Origin: Diploptera punctata | Taxonomy: Eukaryota > Arthropoda > Insecta > Blattodea > Blaberidae | Direction of reading: 5' to 3' | Length of the DNA stretch: 64,000 nt | Assembly: GCA_030220185.1 (NCBI GenBank) | Contig: JASPKZ010007295.1 | Coordinates: 342,501-406,500, forward strand | Shown here: one piece after another, positions 21,860-31,954 of the stretch | How the letters are laid out: each line of letters begins with the position of its first letter | How positions within the stretch are numbered: the stretch's first letter is position 1 | Notes under the pieces: generated by a model | Database searches by the model: none | What the model saw: the letters and a program-made list of their open reading frames with translations, nothing else | Told to the model about the DNA's origin: nothing | Program-made: the position numbers and the translations under genes

Positions 21860-23208
21860 CAGGGCAAGTCAAAATGTTGTGCAGGTTTTCAGAAATTTAT
21901 TATGTGAAATGTAATGAACATATAATATTGTGAGACATATTGTATGAAAGGTAAACTCTCAAAGTTTTTTTTTTAAATATTCACAGATGTTCTATGTGAG
22001 CGCCTTTTGTTACACGACAGATGTCAAGCCGATATTCAATCTCCTGCCAAACTTTCTGTAGCAGTCCGCGGTCGATATCAGCAATGGCTGCTGTGATGCG
22101 GGCACGCAGTTCATGCAGTGTTGTTGGAAGTGGTGGTACGTAAACATGATCCTTTACAAGACCCCACATGAAGAAATCACACGGGGTTAGATCTGGTGAA
22201 CGAGGTGGCCAATGAATGAGTTGTTGATCACCCTGAGATGCACGGCCTATCCAGCGTTGTGGTAAAGCCGTATTCAAATGGTCTCGAACACTGCCATGGT
22301 AATGTGGAGGGGCACCATCCAACTGCAGAATGAAATCTGGACTATCCGCTTCAAGCTGCGGAAGGAGCCATTGTTGTAGCATATCAAGGAAAACATGTCC
22401 GTTCACAGTACGTTCATGAAAGAAAAAGGGCCCATAAACCTTTGCATGGGAAATGGCACAAAAGACATTCACTTTCGGAGAATCGCGTTGATGTTCCAGA
22501 GTTGCATGGGGGTTACCAGTTCCCCAAATCCTTACATTGTGTCTATTCACTTTTCCTGAAAGGTGGAAAGTCGCTTCATCACTGTAAACTACCCTCTCAT
22601 GGAACTCATTCTCTTCCATTAATGCGAGAAAATCAACACAGAAGGACGCTCGCAAAGCATAATCGGCGGGTTTTAAGGCTTGAACCAGTTGCAAGTGGTA
22701 GGGTTTCATCTGTAAACGTTTCCGGAGAATCCGCCATACAGTTTTTTGTGGTAGTTGAAGTTCTGTCGCTCCCCGGTAGGTGGATTTCTGTGGACTCCGC
22801 ACGAAGCATGTGCGAACGCGTTCGACTGTCTCTTCACTCGTCGACGGACGGCCAGTCGATTTTCGTTTACAGATACAGCCTGAATCCCTAAATTGTGTGT
22901 ACCACTTACGAATGGATCTCCCATCCGGCGGGTCTTTATCGTATCTGGTACGGAAATGTCGTTGAACACTAGTCACAGAGTTGTTTACATGGTAATCAAG
23001 CACACAGAAAGACTTCTGATCCCCAGTCAACGCCATTTTCCTATACTGCTCTGCTGTTGACATCTTGCGGGTGAACGCGGAACTTTAGAAGTGGACAACT
23101 AAACTTTGAGAGTTTACCTTTCATACAATATGTCTCACGATATTATATGTTCATTACATTTCACATAATAAATTTCTGAAAACCTGCACAACATTTTGAC
23201 TTGCCCTG
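21860..23208 (-). mobile_element. Intact-looking mariner (DD41D) transposon
   Basis: TA dinucleotides at 21,858-21,859 and 23,209-23,210 enclose inverted repeats 108 bp long (21,860-21,967 and 23,101-23,208) that begin CAGGGCAAGTCAAAATGTTG and differ at one base. The near identity of the two ends and the uninterrupted transposase indicate recent insertion. It sits in an old non-LTR remnant (20,190-23,320). Confidence 0.95.
21981..23063 (-). CDS. IS630-Tc1-mariner transposase, DD41D type
   Basis: Cut-and-paste transposase of 360 residues, close to the usual mariner length. The N-terminal ~120 residues hold two helix-turn-helix DNA-binding regions, joined by a GRPS motif at residues 71-74. The catalytic triad is Asp162 in VVYSDEATFHLSG, Asp249 in FILQLDGAPPHYHG, and Asp291 in WPPRSPDLTPCDFFMWG. 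Asp249 and Asp291 have 41 residues between them (DD41D), a spacing known from the rosa/Crmar2-like group; ordinary mariners are DD34D. The start Met lies about 40 bp inside the right inverted repeat, in a CAAGATGTC context. The frame is unbroken and all three acidic residues are present, so activity is plausible but not shown. Promoter activity would come from the inverted repeat; none can be seen. Confidence 0.95.
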   Translation of the reverse strand: MSTAEQYRKMALTGDQKSFCVLDYHVNNSVTSVQRHFRTRYDKDPPDGRSIRKWYTQFRDSGCICKRKSTGRPSTSEETVERVRTCFVRSPQKSTYRGATELQLPQKTVWRILRKRLQMKPYHLQLVQALKPADYALRASFCVDFLALMEENEFHERVVYSDEATFHLSGKVNRHNVRIWGTGNPHATLEHQRDSPKVNVFCAISHAKVYGPFFFHERTVNGHVFLDMLQQWLLPQLEADSPDFILQLDGAPPHYHGSVRDHLNTALPQRWIGRASQGDQQLIHWPPRSPDLTPCDFFMWGLVKDHVYVPPLPTTLHELRARITAAIADIDRGLLQKVWQEIEYRLDICRVTKGAHIEHL

Positions 23209-23324
23209 TATATACATTTTTAGTTCCTTTCTTATATATTTATTTCCATTACATATCATATATTTTGTTTTTTTTTTCATTTATCTGGAGACCCGTTTTG
23301 TTCTTTTGAATAGTCTATTGTCCT

Positions 23325-23577
23325 AGTACCGGTGGGGTCAGAATTTTTAAACTGACCCAAATCTTCTGGCGGCACTTTGGCCCTAGGGTCGAATCAGCCT
23401 CTAACGGAAATGAGTAGCAGACGCTTGTTATGAGGGTAAACGCGGCCGTCATTCAGGGGTGATAACCCGGCTGACCTCAAGTGTCGATTGTCTAGAAAAA
23501 GTGGGAGCCTTAACCTCCTACTAACCCAAGGGCCTCCAGAGGCTTGTAGTGGGATCACTTTACCTTTACTGCAAATC
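23325..23577 (+). mobile_element. SINE P4, headless copy
   Basis: Matches the P4 body from TTTTTAAACTGACCCAAATC to GTAGTGGGATCACTTTACCT. The tRNA-like head is reduced to a few bases. It lies just upstream (in the minus-strand sense) of the old retrotransposon and may be a further insertion into it. Confidence 0.85.
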
Positions 23578-23579
23578 AA

Positions 23580-24218
23580 CATTAGATCCAATAAAACAGT
23601 TTTCATCAGCAACGACTAGATACCTGCAAATAAAAATCTATCAGGAATCTCACTCCTATAGCATTCATATCATCATGGGGCTTACAAGTCAATGCCCTCG
23701 ATGGGTCACCTTTACGCAGGGAGCAAGAACTCTGAAGCATACACTTTAGATAGGCCTACATAATGGAGAGCCTCCGGAGTCTTTAGTTAACAGGATGCTA
23801 CAGTCACGACCGATGACACTACAGAACAGTACAACACAGGGCACACAAACCTTAACCAAGATGGAGACAAAATGGCATATACCGCATTGAACCAAAGCTG
23901 CTTGAGTGGAAAGTATTAAGGTGGAGAAAATTTCAATTTTTTATTAGACAACAAACATTATAGTTAATGGTTAGATTTATTATTATTAAATATTAATAAT
24001 ACTAGATGTATAATATCAAGTCCTCTCAGAGTCATAGAATCGTCAAATAAGATTGGAATTTATTGTAGCCTATAGTCTAACAAGTATCTTCATTTTTTTT
24101 TCGATGCCTTCAGTTTGTCTTACGACACTTCTGCCATTCTCTTCTAATAATGGAACAATTGAAACTCACATACGAGGTTGCGCGCTTCATTTTGAATGTA
24201 TATTTAATAACACTGGTT
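23580..24218. other. No gene seen
   Basis: Mixed-composition filler without recognisable coding content. Confidence 0.35.
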
Positions 24219-24219
24219 T

Positions 24220-24440
24220 AAATTATGCACTGCAGGGACTCTTGTCATCCCAACTTCTTTAAGGAAAGCGCCCATCAGGTAGGCCAAGAATGAGGTGGGT
24301 GAACGAAATTAACCATGATTTGAGGGAGGTAAATTATACAGGGTATGATTCGAAAACATTAGCTCAGGATATGGAGTATGGAGGGCTTATGCCCGCGCCC
24401 CTTGAACTTACGGGTTTGATAGTCCCAGTGAATTGGTTAC
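24220..24440 (+). mobile_element. RTE-A fragment with internal deletion
   Basis: ATTATGCACTGCAGGGACTC corresponds to the YYALQRLL region of RTE-A and jumps directly to GCGCCCATCAGGTAGGCCAA (RPxGRPRMRW). About 300 bp that separate these in the full element are missing. It ends at GATAGTCCCAGTGAATTGGT. Confidence 0.8.
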
Positions 24441-24463
24441 ATATAGGGGGAGATACATATACA

Positions 24464-25200
24464 CTAGCTAATAACCAGCGTGCGCTGCTATGCCTAAATA
24501 AATGAAAATTCATGTGCTATTATGTTCAGTTGAATAAGTATAAGGAAAAATAATTATAAATTTATATTTTTTAGATACCCCACGCTGATTACCCGGCGTT
24601 GCCCGGGAATGTACTTATCCCGATCTTCTTGACACAAATGAGCTGAAATACGAAAATTAATGTGTTTTATGTTCAGTTAAATAAGTAAGAAGAAACATTT
24701 ATATCGTAATTATTTTTATATAAAATACAAAATTCGTTATTGTGAGTTATCCGTAAAAAAAAAATACCCGCCATGTGCTGCTATGCTAGCACAGGAATAT
24801 ACATAGGGCCTACTTGTCTCGATTTTCTTGGCATCAATGAAAGACAAAAATGGTTATAGTGAGTTATCCGTAAGAGATAAACATATGCTGTCGCGGACTT
24901 TTTTGAGCTCTTTGAGATATTCAATTCTGTGTACATTAATTTTGTGTAGGCCTATTTGTTATGGTTTAGGCAGCATAAGCCATTTAAGCGTCCAAAGAGC
25001 TACATTTTTCACGTTTTCCACTATAAAGTGGCGATTTTTAAGGGTGTAGGAGTTGAGTATCACAACTCTCTTATAGCCTATGTTCATCCCGGGAATCTTC
25101 TGAACATTTTGCAAAAAGCCCCATCACAATCGGATTAACGGTATGCCGCGCATAAAGTACGAACTACCAAAGAACAAAACATTAATTTTTATATATTAGA
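24464..25200 (-). mobile_element. Non-autonomous Helitron, copy 2
   Basis: Read on the minus strand it begins TCTAATATATAAAAATTAAT (25,200 downward) and ends with the terminal CTAG at 24,464-24,467, next to a host T. The terminal hairpin is slightly degraded (GGCATAGCAGCGCACGCTGG). It carries one internal end-like unit near 24,575-24,615. Confidence 0.88.
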
Positions 25201-25262
25201 TTAGGCACATTAATATGCGTGAACATTGAAAATATGTATATAAATAAATAAATAAATAATAC

Positions 25263-25265
<3 letters not shown>

Positions 25266-25349
<84 letters not shown>
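25266..25349. repeat. (CA)n followed by (TA)n microsatellite
   Basis: About 42 bp of CA repeats run directly into about 40 bp of TA repeats. Confidence 0.97.
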
Positions 25350-25350
<1 letters not shown>

Positions 25351-25774
25351 CTTATGGGATTATAAATAAAATTGCTAATAAGTATTTTTTAAATGCGTTA
25401 TATAAAATCTGAAGGATATACTACAAAAATCAGAAATCCTGCAAGAGAAGAATCCAAATATGCATGCTCCTACTATAGATACTGCATGTCGTCAATGTGT
25501 TTAAGCAGTGGGAATCCTACAGGTAAATTGAGTAATCTTTCCACGGATGTAGACAACGCCTTATTCTATTCTTGAACAACATGCTAAAAATTCCGGTTGT
25601 CTGGCATATTTTAACATATCAGATTGAATGTTTACGTGGTAAAGCGATATCAAGGTGAGTGAGAATGGGATATGACGTAAAAACCAAGCATATTAATTTA
25701 ATGTCGTCAATATACCAATTACTGGTCACTGAACATAGTAATAATCTTCTATGAAGATATAATTTTATCAAGTG
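25350..25774. other. AT-rich stretch, no gene seen
   Basis: Nothing recognisable. Confidence 0.35.
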
Positions 25775-26165
25775 GGATTTAATTAATCTTCCCATCTAGT
25801 AAATGGGCGTCCAACACTTCTATGTCCTATTGGTTTGTACTTTAATAACAGCTGGGGGATTCTGACTGTAGACTTCTTTTAACATGTTCACACCAGTTGT
25901 TTCTCATATTGTCAATTCTATTTGTTAAATTAAAAATATTTAAGTCTTTTCTAATATCTTCATTTTTTCTGTCCAAAATTGTCACACCAGCTACTGAACG
26001 TAAGAACTTAATTTCTGAAGTTTCTATTTTTCTTTTGCCTGAACGGTTAACAGTCCAATTCTCACTTGCATATGTTAAGACAGGCACTGCCATAATTTTG
26101 TGAAATTTTAATTGTGTATCCTCAAATTTTTATTTTTCAGTGTCCGTTTTATAGTGCCACACATT
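25775..26165 (-). pseudogene. RTE-B-like non-LTR retrotransposon, 3' coding remnant
   Basis: Minus-strand frame 26,093-25,842 contains MAVPVLTYASENWTVNRSGK, EIKFLRSVAGVTILDR and DIRKDLNIFNLTNRIDNMRN. Downstream GYRPFTRW-like sequence is frame-shifted. Closely related to 51,806-52,185. No RT palm. Confidence 0.85.
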
Positions 26166-26302
26166 CTATAAAAATATTAAATTTAATATCAATATCTTCC
26201 TTCTGGCAGTATGATACATTGCCAGTATACTTGCCATCATACATTACAACATATATCAATTAACTAATGCAATTAATGTAATGAGAGAAAACAATAAAAA
26301 GT

Positions 26303-26328
26303 GTATATATATATATATATATATATAT
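26303..26328. repeat. (TA)n microsatellite
   Basis: About 26 bp of AT alternation directly next to the P1a SINE. Confidence 0.95.
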
Positions 26329-26332
26329 AATC

Positions 26333-26676
26333 CATCCACCGCTGTGGTCTCGAAGTAGCGTGCTGCCTTGTCACGCAGCGGGCCCGGGTTCGATCCCCGG
26401 TCGGGGCAGTTTTTCTGGGTGAGGTTTTTATCGGGGTTTTTCCTCACCTGTAAGACAAATGTCAGTAAAACTTTAAGGCCCAAACGGTCCCCGAAATCAT
26501 ATGGCCATCATCATCATCCTTATCATTATCATCATCAGCATCATCATCCTTCTCCGGTGTGTAAAGCAAAGGGAAGCTACCACACCTACAATTCGCTAGT
26601 AAAGCTGCAAGCATAGCATGAAAATGCTATGATTGCAGTGAAGGACCTGCCTTCGGGCAGAATTACTATGGATGGA
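26333..26676 (+). mobile_element. tRNA-Asp-like SINE, family P1a
   Basis: Nearly identical to 8,841-9,185, with a well-preserved head (GGGCCCGGGTTCGATCCCCG) and the tail AGCATAGCATGAAAATGCTA, ending in ATGGATGGAT. Both strands show fortuitous open frames that are not genes. Confidence 0.92.
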
Positions 26677-26773
26677 TACATATAATCGTAAGATGTTGTT
26701 AAATATAATACTGAGGTATAAAAAAATGAATAATTACGTTGCCTCGTAAATAATGTCAGTTTTAATGCAATGT

Positions 26774-26960
26774 TGTGTGTCTGGTGGAATTCTGAAGGAA
26801 TGATTCACTGGGAGTTTGGTCCGAACCAGCGTGCAGTCGATGCGGATCTTTATTCGCAACAACTGGAATGAGTTCATCAAATTTTGAGGGTCAAGTGTTC
26901 AAAGCCAACCGGATACCAAATTCCGCCAACAACCATAAAAAAAATTCAGGCAAAGAGCCT
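26774..26960 (+). pseudogene. Mariner transposase fragment
   Basis: Plus-strand translation gives CVWWNSEGMIHWEF followed by AVDADLYSQQLE, a stop, and VHQIL. This is the conserved block before the second catalytic Asp of DD34D mariners (WW-x-GxIHxE ... DAxLYxQQLER). No inverted repeats are recognised nearby. It belongs to a different mariner subgroup from the one at 21,860. Confidence 0.8.
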
Positions 26961-27589
26961 TGATCTTGCGCTTTCAGATTAGGATTTTTTCTATCCATGG
27001 TTTATTTGTTGCGTGAAATTTCGAAAAAAATTGAACCTGCGGAAATGGGTCTCAACGAATTACTCGCATAAAAACCAGAAACTCGTACCGTCGCGGAATA
27101 ATAAACCTCGTTGCGACATGGCTCAAGACCAGAGAATCTGATAGCCTGTACTTTGAAGTGCAGTTTAATTTCTTGTCAGAAAACACTCCAGATACAATTT
27201 TGTTCAAAAAAAGTTTACTTATCAATAAATAACTTCCTATATTATTTTTTAAGATAAAAATTTTAAAAAGTAGGCCTATAAAACCAAGATTGAGGTTCAC
27301 ACTTTTTACAGTAGCCTCTGCCCGCTCTTGGAATTCCCTCTTTCAAGATATCAGTGGTTGACGCACACTTAACAGTTAAAGTCACGCTTATACAATTGAC
27401 TAACTGACTGACTATACCGCATTCGTCCCTCAGGGGACATAGGTGCTCCCCAGAGGGAGTTTGTTAACCAAGCTAATTTAGTTACGCTTATCTACCTATA
27501 GATGTCAACGAGTGACATGTGGTTACCACACCGCTTCAGTGAGATACCTGATAGGCAATTCTTACGTAAATTTTGCATAGATGCCTTTT
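26961..27589. other. Possible mariner continuation and filler
   Basis: The first part may be decayed 3' mariner sequence; I cannot align it. Around 27,410-27,480 is a GC-richer block (CGCATTCGTCCCTCAGGGGA) with no recognised family. Confidence 0.3.
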
Positions 27590-27772
27590 TATCCAGGAAT
27601 TCGGTTCTTTAACGAGCCTAAAAATCTTCAGGCTTGGGACCTACGGCTTATAAGTCCCTCCCGGAGGACTTGCCCATTGGATTTTTCATCGACCACGGCC
27701 GGGTTTGAACCCGCATCCCTCTGTACTAGAGACAAAGAATAAAACCACTAGCCCAGGGGGCCGATACACTAG
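27590..27772 (-). mobile_element. tRNA-headed SINE, family P5
   Basis: On the minus strand the head reads GGGCTAGTGGTTTTATTC with CGGGTTCAAACCCGG as B box. The body matches 29,152-29,335 (GATGAAAAATCCAATGGGCA; GGGAGGGACTTATAAGCCGT). Confidence 0.85.
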
Positions 27773-28129
27773 GCCTATACAATTACTTGTTAAATAATAT
27801 TTTTTTCTCGAGAACTAAATTTATTCTGTCATTAATAGTATTTTTTCTCAGTTTTCTATCTTGTGCATTTTATATTTCATTGAGATTAAATCAAATATAT
27901 TGTAAATAATAATTATATTGTAGGTATACCATATAATAATTTTGTTTGTTGTAATTTAGATGTAAGAATAATTTTGTGTATTTTTTTTAATCTGGTTGTG
28001 TGGTAGAGGCCTTAACTCTTCCAGGTAAAATAAAGTTATTATTATTGTTATTGTTAATATTATTGTTATTGTTAATATTATTGTTATTATATAGAAAATT
28101 ATAGTATTATTATTATTTTTAAAATATAG
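27773..28129. other. AT-rich stretch with TTATTG repeats
   Basis: 28,030-28,090 is a TTATTG/TTAATA low-complexity tract. No gene seen. Confidence 0.5.
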
Positions 28130-28445
28130 AAAATTATAAAGAAAATCAAGAAAGGAGAAAATTCGGAACCAGAAAATTAGAGAAATAATTAATGTTAAAT
28201 GTAATATTATAGAAGTAATACAAGAACGAAGACTGAAATGGTATGGGTATCTGACGAGGATGGAGAATAATAGATTTCCAAGAATGATGCTGGATTGGAA
28301 TGCTGGAGGCAGGTGGGGAAAACCCGAGGAAAACCCTGGGAACAGTAGATGGATGAAGTGAGGAGAAACATGATCAGCAGAGACCTTAAAGTAGAAGATG
28401 CTGAGGATAGAAATCTGTGGCAGAGCAAAATACATTAGGGTTGAA
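28130..28445 (+). pseudogene. Non-LTR retrotransposon 3' coding remnant
   Basis: The plus strand encodes VQERRLKWYGYLTRMENNRF and MMLDWNAGGRWGKPEE in one stretch, then SRDLKVEDAEDRNLWQSKI in another frame. This is the (R)LKWxGHxxRM ... GRxRGRP ... D-R-xxW tail seen after the RT in RTE-like elements. It is followed by a TTA/CTA microsatellite. Confidence 0.75.
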
Positions 28446-28449
28446 GAAT

Positions 28450-29150
28450 AACTCATGTAATGTAAAGAAAATCCTCAATAAAATAGTATTATTATTATTA
28501 TTACTACTACTACTACTACCACTACTAAGTGTAGAACAGAAAATATGATACTCATAATATAGTTGCGAAGCTTAGTGAATAATCAGATAAAAACATACTG
28601 AAATGGAATCAATTTAACGAATCTTGGCACCGATAAATTATACTTCTATACTATATTTAAACATAAATACTGGATCTATATTTTTAGATATGTGAATGAA
28701 TAAACTGGAATGCTTGCGTAGATAAACCAATATATTAGTATCAAGGTGAGAGAGGTATAGTCATGACGTAAATACTTTGTAGGAGGGATTATCTTTCTAT
28801 AAACATTTGAACAGCTCACGAGGTGCATTCCCAACAAGTAAAATAACCTTTGCTGGACTTACTTTTATGAAGACGTTTGATGACAGACACAGAAGATGCC
28901 AAAGTTTTCACTACTTGTTCTTAGAAATGCAGGATCATCCACCAAATGGGTCACTTGTTGATATCCTGCAAAGAAACAAAGTAATTTACCTGTATTACTT
29001 GACAACTTGCAGTTATATCAAGGTTTTCCACGAATACCACACTTTAAATACACACCATCTTTATAAATGAGCAAATATATTCCGAGAAAAGCCCAAACGT
29101 CCGATAAAACCAACGATATAACATTTCACGAATGCACTGTTTATTGAGTA
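28450..29150. other. AT-rich stretch, no gene seen
   Basis: Contains ATT and TAC trinucleotide tracts at 28,487-28,527. An 87-codon open frame at 28,807-29,070 has no recognisable content. Confidence 0.35.
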
Positions 29151-29151
29151 G

Positions 29152-29335
29152 GCCGCGGTCGACTAGTGGTTATGCTCGATGCCTTGAGGGTGGCGGGTTA
29201 AAACCCGATCGGGGTCGATGGACTTTTTAGGATGGAAAAATTCAAGGAGCAAGATTTCCGGGAAGGGCTTTAAACCGTGGGTCCCGAGTCTGAAGATTTT
29301 CAGACTCGTAAAAATCCTAATCCTAGGCTGTAAAA
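29152..29335 (+). mobile_element. tRNA-headed SINE, family P5
   Basis: Head: GGTCGACTAGTGGTTATGCT, then GCGGGTTAAAACCCG. Body: GGATGGAAAAATTCAAGGAG and CCGTGGGTCCCGAGTCTGAA. Best-preserved P5 copy of the window. Confidence 0.88.
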
Positions 29336-29373
29336 GATGACAGAAGAGTTTAGTTATTTTCATATTTATGGTA

Positions 29374-29678
29374 AGGTAAAGTGATCCCACAACAGGCCTC
29401 AGGAGGCCCTTGGGGTAGTAGGAGGTTAAGGCTCCCACTTTTTCTAGACAATCGGCACTTTTATGTCAGCCGGGTTGTCAGCCCTGCGTGACGGCCGCCT
29501 TTACCCCAGAACAAGCGTCTGGTACTCATTTCAGTTAGAGGCTGAGTCGACCCCAGGGCCATAGTGCCGCCAGAGGGTTTGGGTCAGTTTAAAAATCCTG
29601 ACCCCAACGGGACTTGAACCCTCAACCCTCCGGCTTGTAGCTCAGTGCCTTAACCACTACGCTACGGCGTGCCCCTCA
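29374..29678 (-). mobile_element. Full-length SINE, family P4
   Basis: Exact 10-bp duplication ATTTATGGTA (29,364-29,373 and 29,679-29,688). On the minus strand the head reads GCCGTAGCGTAGTGGTTAAG (A-box region), and GAGGGTTCAAGTCCCG is the B box. The body has AAACCCTCTGGCGGCACTAT, GGGTCGACTCAGCCTCTAAC and TTGTCTAGAAAAAGTGGGAG. It ends in a GTGGGATCACTTTACC motif. Confidence 0.93.
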
Positions 29679-29922
29679 ATTTATGGTACTGTTGTGATTA
29701 CACTGGTCAACATGATTGTTGTCTCATGAGTACCAATAGTCGTACTTAATGCAGTTTTTTTATCGTGTTTTCAAATATGTAGGCCTATTCGGAATTTCTC
29801 CATCACCCACAGTTTTTTTTTATTTCAGTTTCAATTATGGATTTAGATAATTATTTTTTAATAAACTTTTTTCGTCCATTGTAAAATAAAACGGGGAACA
29901 CTTTCATCAGGAGATTTTAGCT

Positions 29923-30042
29923 ATGGAAAAGAGATATCAAGACAATTGGAATCCTAATATGCTGGCCGATTATTGTTGGACCATCAAGAGGGATGCTCTA
30001 CAGGCGAAATATGGCAGAAAATCGTCATTTCTTACTTTTTAG
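29923..30042 (+). CDS. Small open frame of 39 residues with WNPNMLADYCW motif
   Basis: An ATG at 29,923 opens a 39-codon frame to a TAG at 30,040. It contains YQDNWNPNMLADYCWTIKRD followed by AKYGRKSSFLTF. Composition (three Trp/Cys in a short aromatic block, then a basic KRD...RKS tail) looks like a real protein fragment. I have an impression of similar pieces in repeat-derived arthropod proteins but cannot name the family. It may be the C-terminal exon of a transposon or an isolated remnant. No splice site or promoter can be assigned. Confidence 0.4.
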   Translation: MEKRYQDNWNPNMLADYCWTIKRDALQAKYGRKSSFLTF

Positions 30043-30564
30043 GAGAGTCCGAATGTTCGAATATTGCGTAGTTACGAATGTAGAAAATATTAAAGTGTTT
30101 GAAATTATAAATGCCTGTCTCTCGGAAACCTTGCGTGATGGAGAAAAACCGATATCATATTTGAATTCAGGAGAAAAAAATACTATCAGAATCACATATT
30201 TTTTCTTTCTGAGACAAAAAAAAAATATTTTGTGTTGCTCAGTGTTATCAACCCATGACAGAAGATTATATCGTGAGAAACGTTATAATTTCTTGCAGTA
30301 AGTTAATTACATACCAATTTGCATTCAAACAAGCTGAAACGTAGTCAGAATAACAAAAGACAGACAGGAGGGATGAGACTATTATTATAATCTATGTCGT
30401 TATATCTAAAATATGTAACGCATTTAAACGACCAGAGATTCCACATATGTTAAAAAATCCACAGAGTTAATGCTAACACATATGGAAATATAACGTTACA
30501 ATAAAATGGATGCAACTTATTTACTAGTCCTTATTAATTACATCTTAATCCCATAGATGGAAAA
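30043..30564. other. AT-rich stretch, no gene seen
   Basis: A 102-codon frame (29,993-30,301) overlaps the small open frame above; I see no family features in it. Confidence 0.35.
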
Positions 30565-30839
30565 GCCCAGAACACCCTTGGCCTACCAGCTGGTGCTGGC
30601 CTCACATCCATGTATGTTAATCGCAGAGTTAGACGATCATTCGATCAATGTAAGGATAAAATGTCGAGTCTTTCAGTCGTTATAGCTGGTTTTCTCGTCT
30701 TGGAGCCGCTACATATTCTAGTTATCCAAGTTCTCCATGATGCCGGGTGGGCACCGTTCCCACACTTGCCGACATTTCAAGAGAAAATTTCTTCCTCATG
30801 GGGACTCGCACAGCTCTGCACCAAGGCATGATACCTTAA
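30565..30839 (-). mobile_element. SINE family P3, diverged
   Basis: Matches P3 from CTGGCCTCACATCCATGTAT to CTCGCACAGCTCTGCACCAA, but the tRNA-like head at the right is lost or decayed. It abuts the RTE-B GAA tail at 30,842. Confidence 0.85.
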
Positions 30840-30841
30840 AC

Positions 30842-31765
30842 CTTCTTCTTCTTCTTCACTTCCTGGTTTAGGCAAGAGTTGCCTGTTCCGTCTTCACTAA
30901 TAGATCTAAGACCATCTCTTCCGAGGACGTCCGACATCTCTTCTTCCTCTTGGAAAATAATGGAAGATTTTATTTGGTAATCTACTTTCTTCCATTCTTT
31001 GTACATGTTCTTTCCACTGTATCTTGTTATTAAATATCTTTTCTTTTATGGAGTAGATCTGCAGTTCTTCACGGATATCCTCGTTTCTTATCTGGTCCAT
31101 TCTAGTGCAGCCTTTTACTCTTCTTAAAAATTTCATCTCGGCTGCTTGGATTTTACTTTCTTGTTTGGTAGTGGTAATCCAAGATTCACTCCCATACAAA
31201 AGGACAGGGACAGCCATTGTTTTATAAAATTTGAATTTTGTTTGTTTATGGGCTTTATTATTCAATGTTCTATTTATTGTACCACAAATAGCTTGAAACT
31301 GATGTGTTTTGTGTTCAACATCTTTATCATACCCATAGCTGATGTCACATCGTAAATATTTAAAGTGAGATACTTGTTCAATAATTTCATCTCTAATTAC
31401 TATTTTTGCACACAGAGTATTTCTTCCACAAAATGCCATTACTTTTGTTTTACTTATTGCAATTTTAAAATTATAATCGCTACATATTGCATTTAGTTTG
31501 TAAGCAGCCAATTGTAACAGATCTTCATCATGGTGTAGTAAGACTAGATCATCGGCGAAAAGTAAGTTATTAATACTTGAGTTATTGTTCAATCTAAGGC
31601 CATTGTCCATTATAATTTTCCATTGTTTCATAATGTCGTCGATATATATATTAAAAAGAGTGGGCGATAGACCCTTGTCTAACTCCTTGATTTATTAAAA
31701 TTTCTTCTGACCTTTTTCCATCAGTTTTTATCACAACTTTAGTTTCTTCTCGGATTAAATCTTAG
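30842..31765 (-). mobile_element. RTE-B non-LTR retrotransposon, 5'-truncated
   Basis: Minus-strand copy with a GAA repeat at the 3' end (30,842-30,857) and the second half of the RT. The upstream part (31,632-31,765) encodes frame-shifted motif B sequence resembling SPTLFNIYIDDI. Longest uninterrupted RTE-B frame in the window. Confidence 0.88.
30906..31631 (-). CDS. RTE-B reverse transcriptase C-terminal part
   Basis: An open frame of 241 residues encodes the RT from just before the catalytic motif to the tail. Seen in order: NNLLFADDLVLLHHDEDLL (FADD at about residues 26-29), ISKTKVMAFCGRN, SHFKYLRCDISYGYDKDVE (YLR where the family usually has YLG), MAVPVLLYGSESW, EMKFLRRVKGCTRMD, WKEHVQRMEESRLPNK and GRRDVGRPRKRW. 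RT fingers and endonuclease are missing, so it cannot work alone. The Met start is simply the first in frame. Intactness suggests a moderately young insertion. Confidence 0.85.
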   Translation of the reverse strand: MKQWKIIMDNGLRLNNNSSINNLLFADDLVLLHHDEDLLQLAAYKLNAICSDYNFKIAISKTKVMAFCGRNTLCAKIVIRDEIIEQVSHFKYLRCDISYGYDKDVEHKTHQFQAICGTINRTLNNKAHKQTKFKFYKTMAVPVLLYGSESWITTTKQESKIQAAEMKFLRRVKGCTRMDQIRNEDIREELQIYSIKEKIFNNKIQWKEHVQRMEESRLPNKIFHYFPRGRRDVGRPRKRWS

Positions 31766-31954
31766 TACATTAAGTCAGAGGAGAGACTTATATATCCATA
31801 TCTCACAAAGATGTTGGCAATAAATAATTGTCATTTTTTCTACTATTGGGTCACACTATTACTTCCTTATTAACTTCACAATAATTCCCCGACCGCTGTC
31901 CAGAAAACATTTAATCGTTAAATGAGTGATTTCTCATTTATTATTTTTGCTGTA

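Larger units (their letters stand above)
20190..23320 (-). mobile_element. Old non-LTR retrotransposon split by SINE, Helitron and mariner
   Basis: Four minus-strand pieces make one RT second half. From its upstream side these are 23,320-23,209 (GLQINEKKTKYMI), 21,857-21,673 (KVESFVYLGIQINSSN-like), 20,861-20,634 (TYGGETWVLTENTITELRIV, then LRWAGHNQRMD) and 20,409-20,190 (MTDYPDGERNVVRPEARWMD, then WWSVVRNREVWRRV). They are interrupted by a mariner (21,860-23,208), a Helitron (20,862-21,672) and a P4 SINE (20,410-20,633). The motif order is continuous across each interruption, so all three arrived later. Confidence 0.85.

Noticed and set aside
22442..22965. Open frames on the plus strand across the mariner (up to 149 codons)
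   Set aside because: They are antisense to the intact transposase, without recognisable motifs, and are explained by its codon composition.
27956..28456. A 166-codon minus-strand frame
   Set aside because: It is antisense to a retrotransposon tail with clear RT-associated motifs plus a TTATTG microsatellite, and its protein is low complexity.
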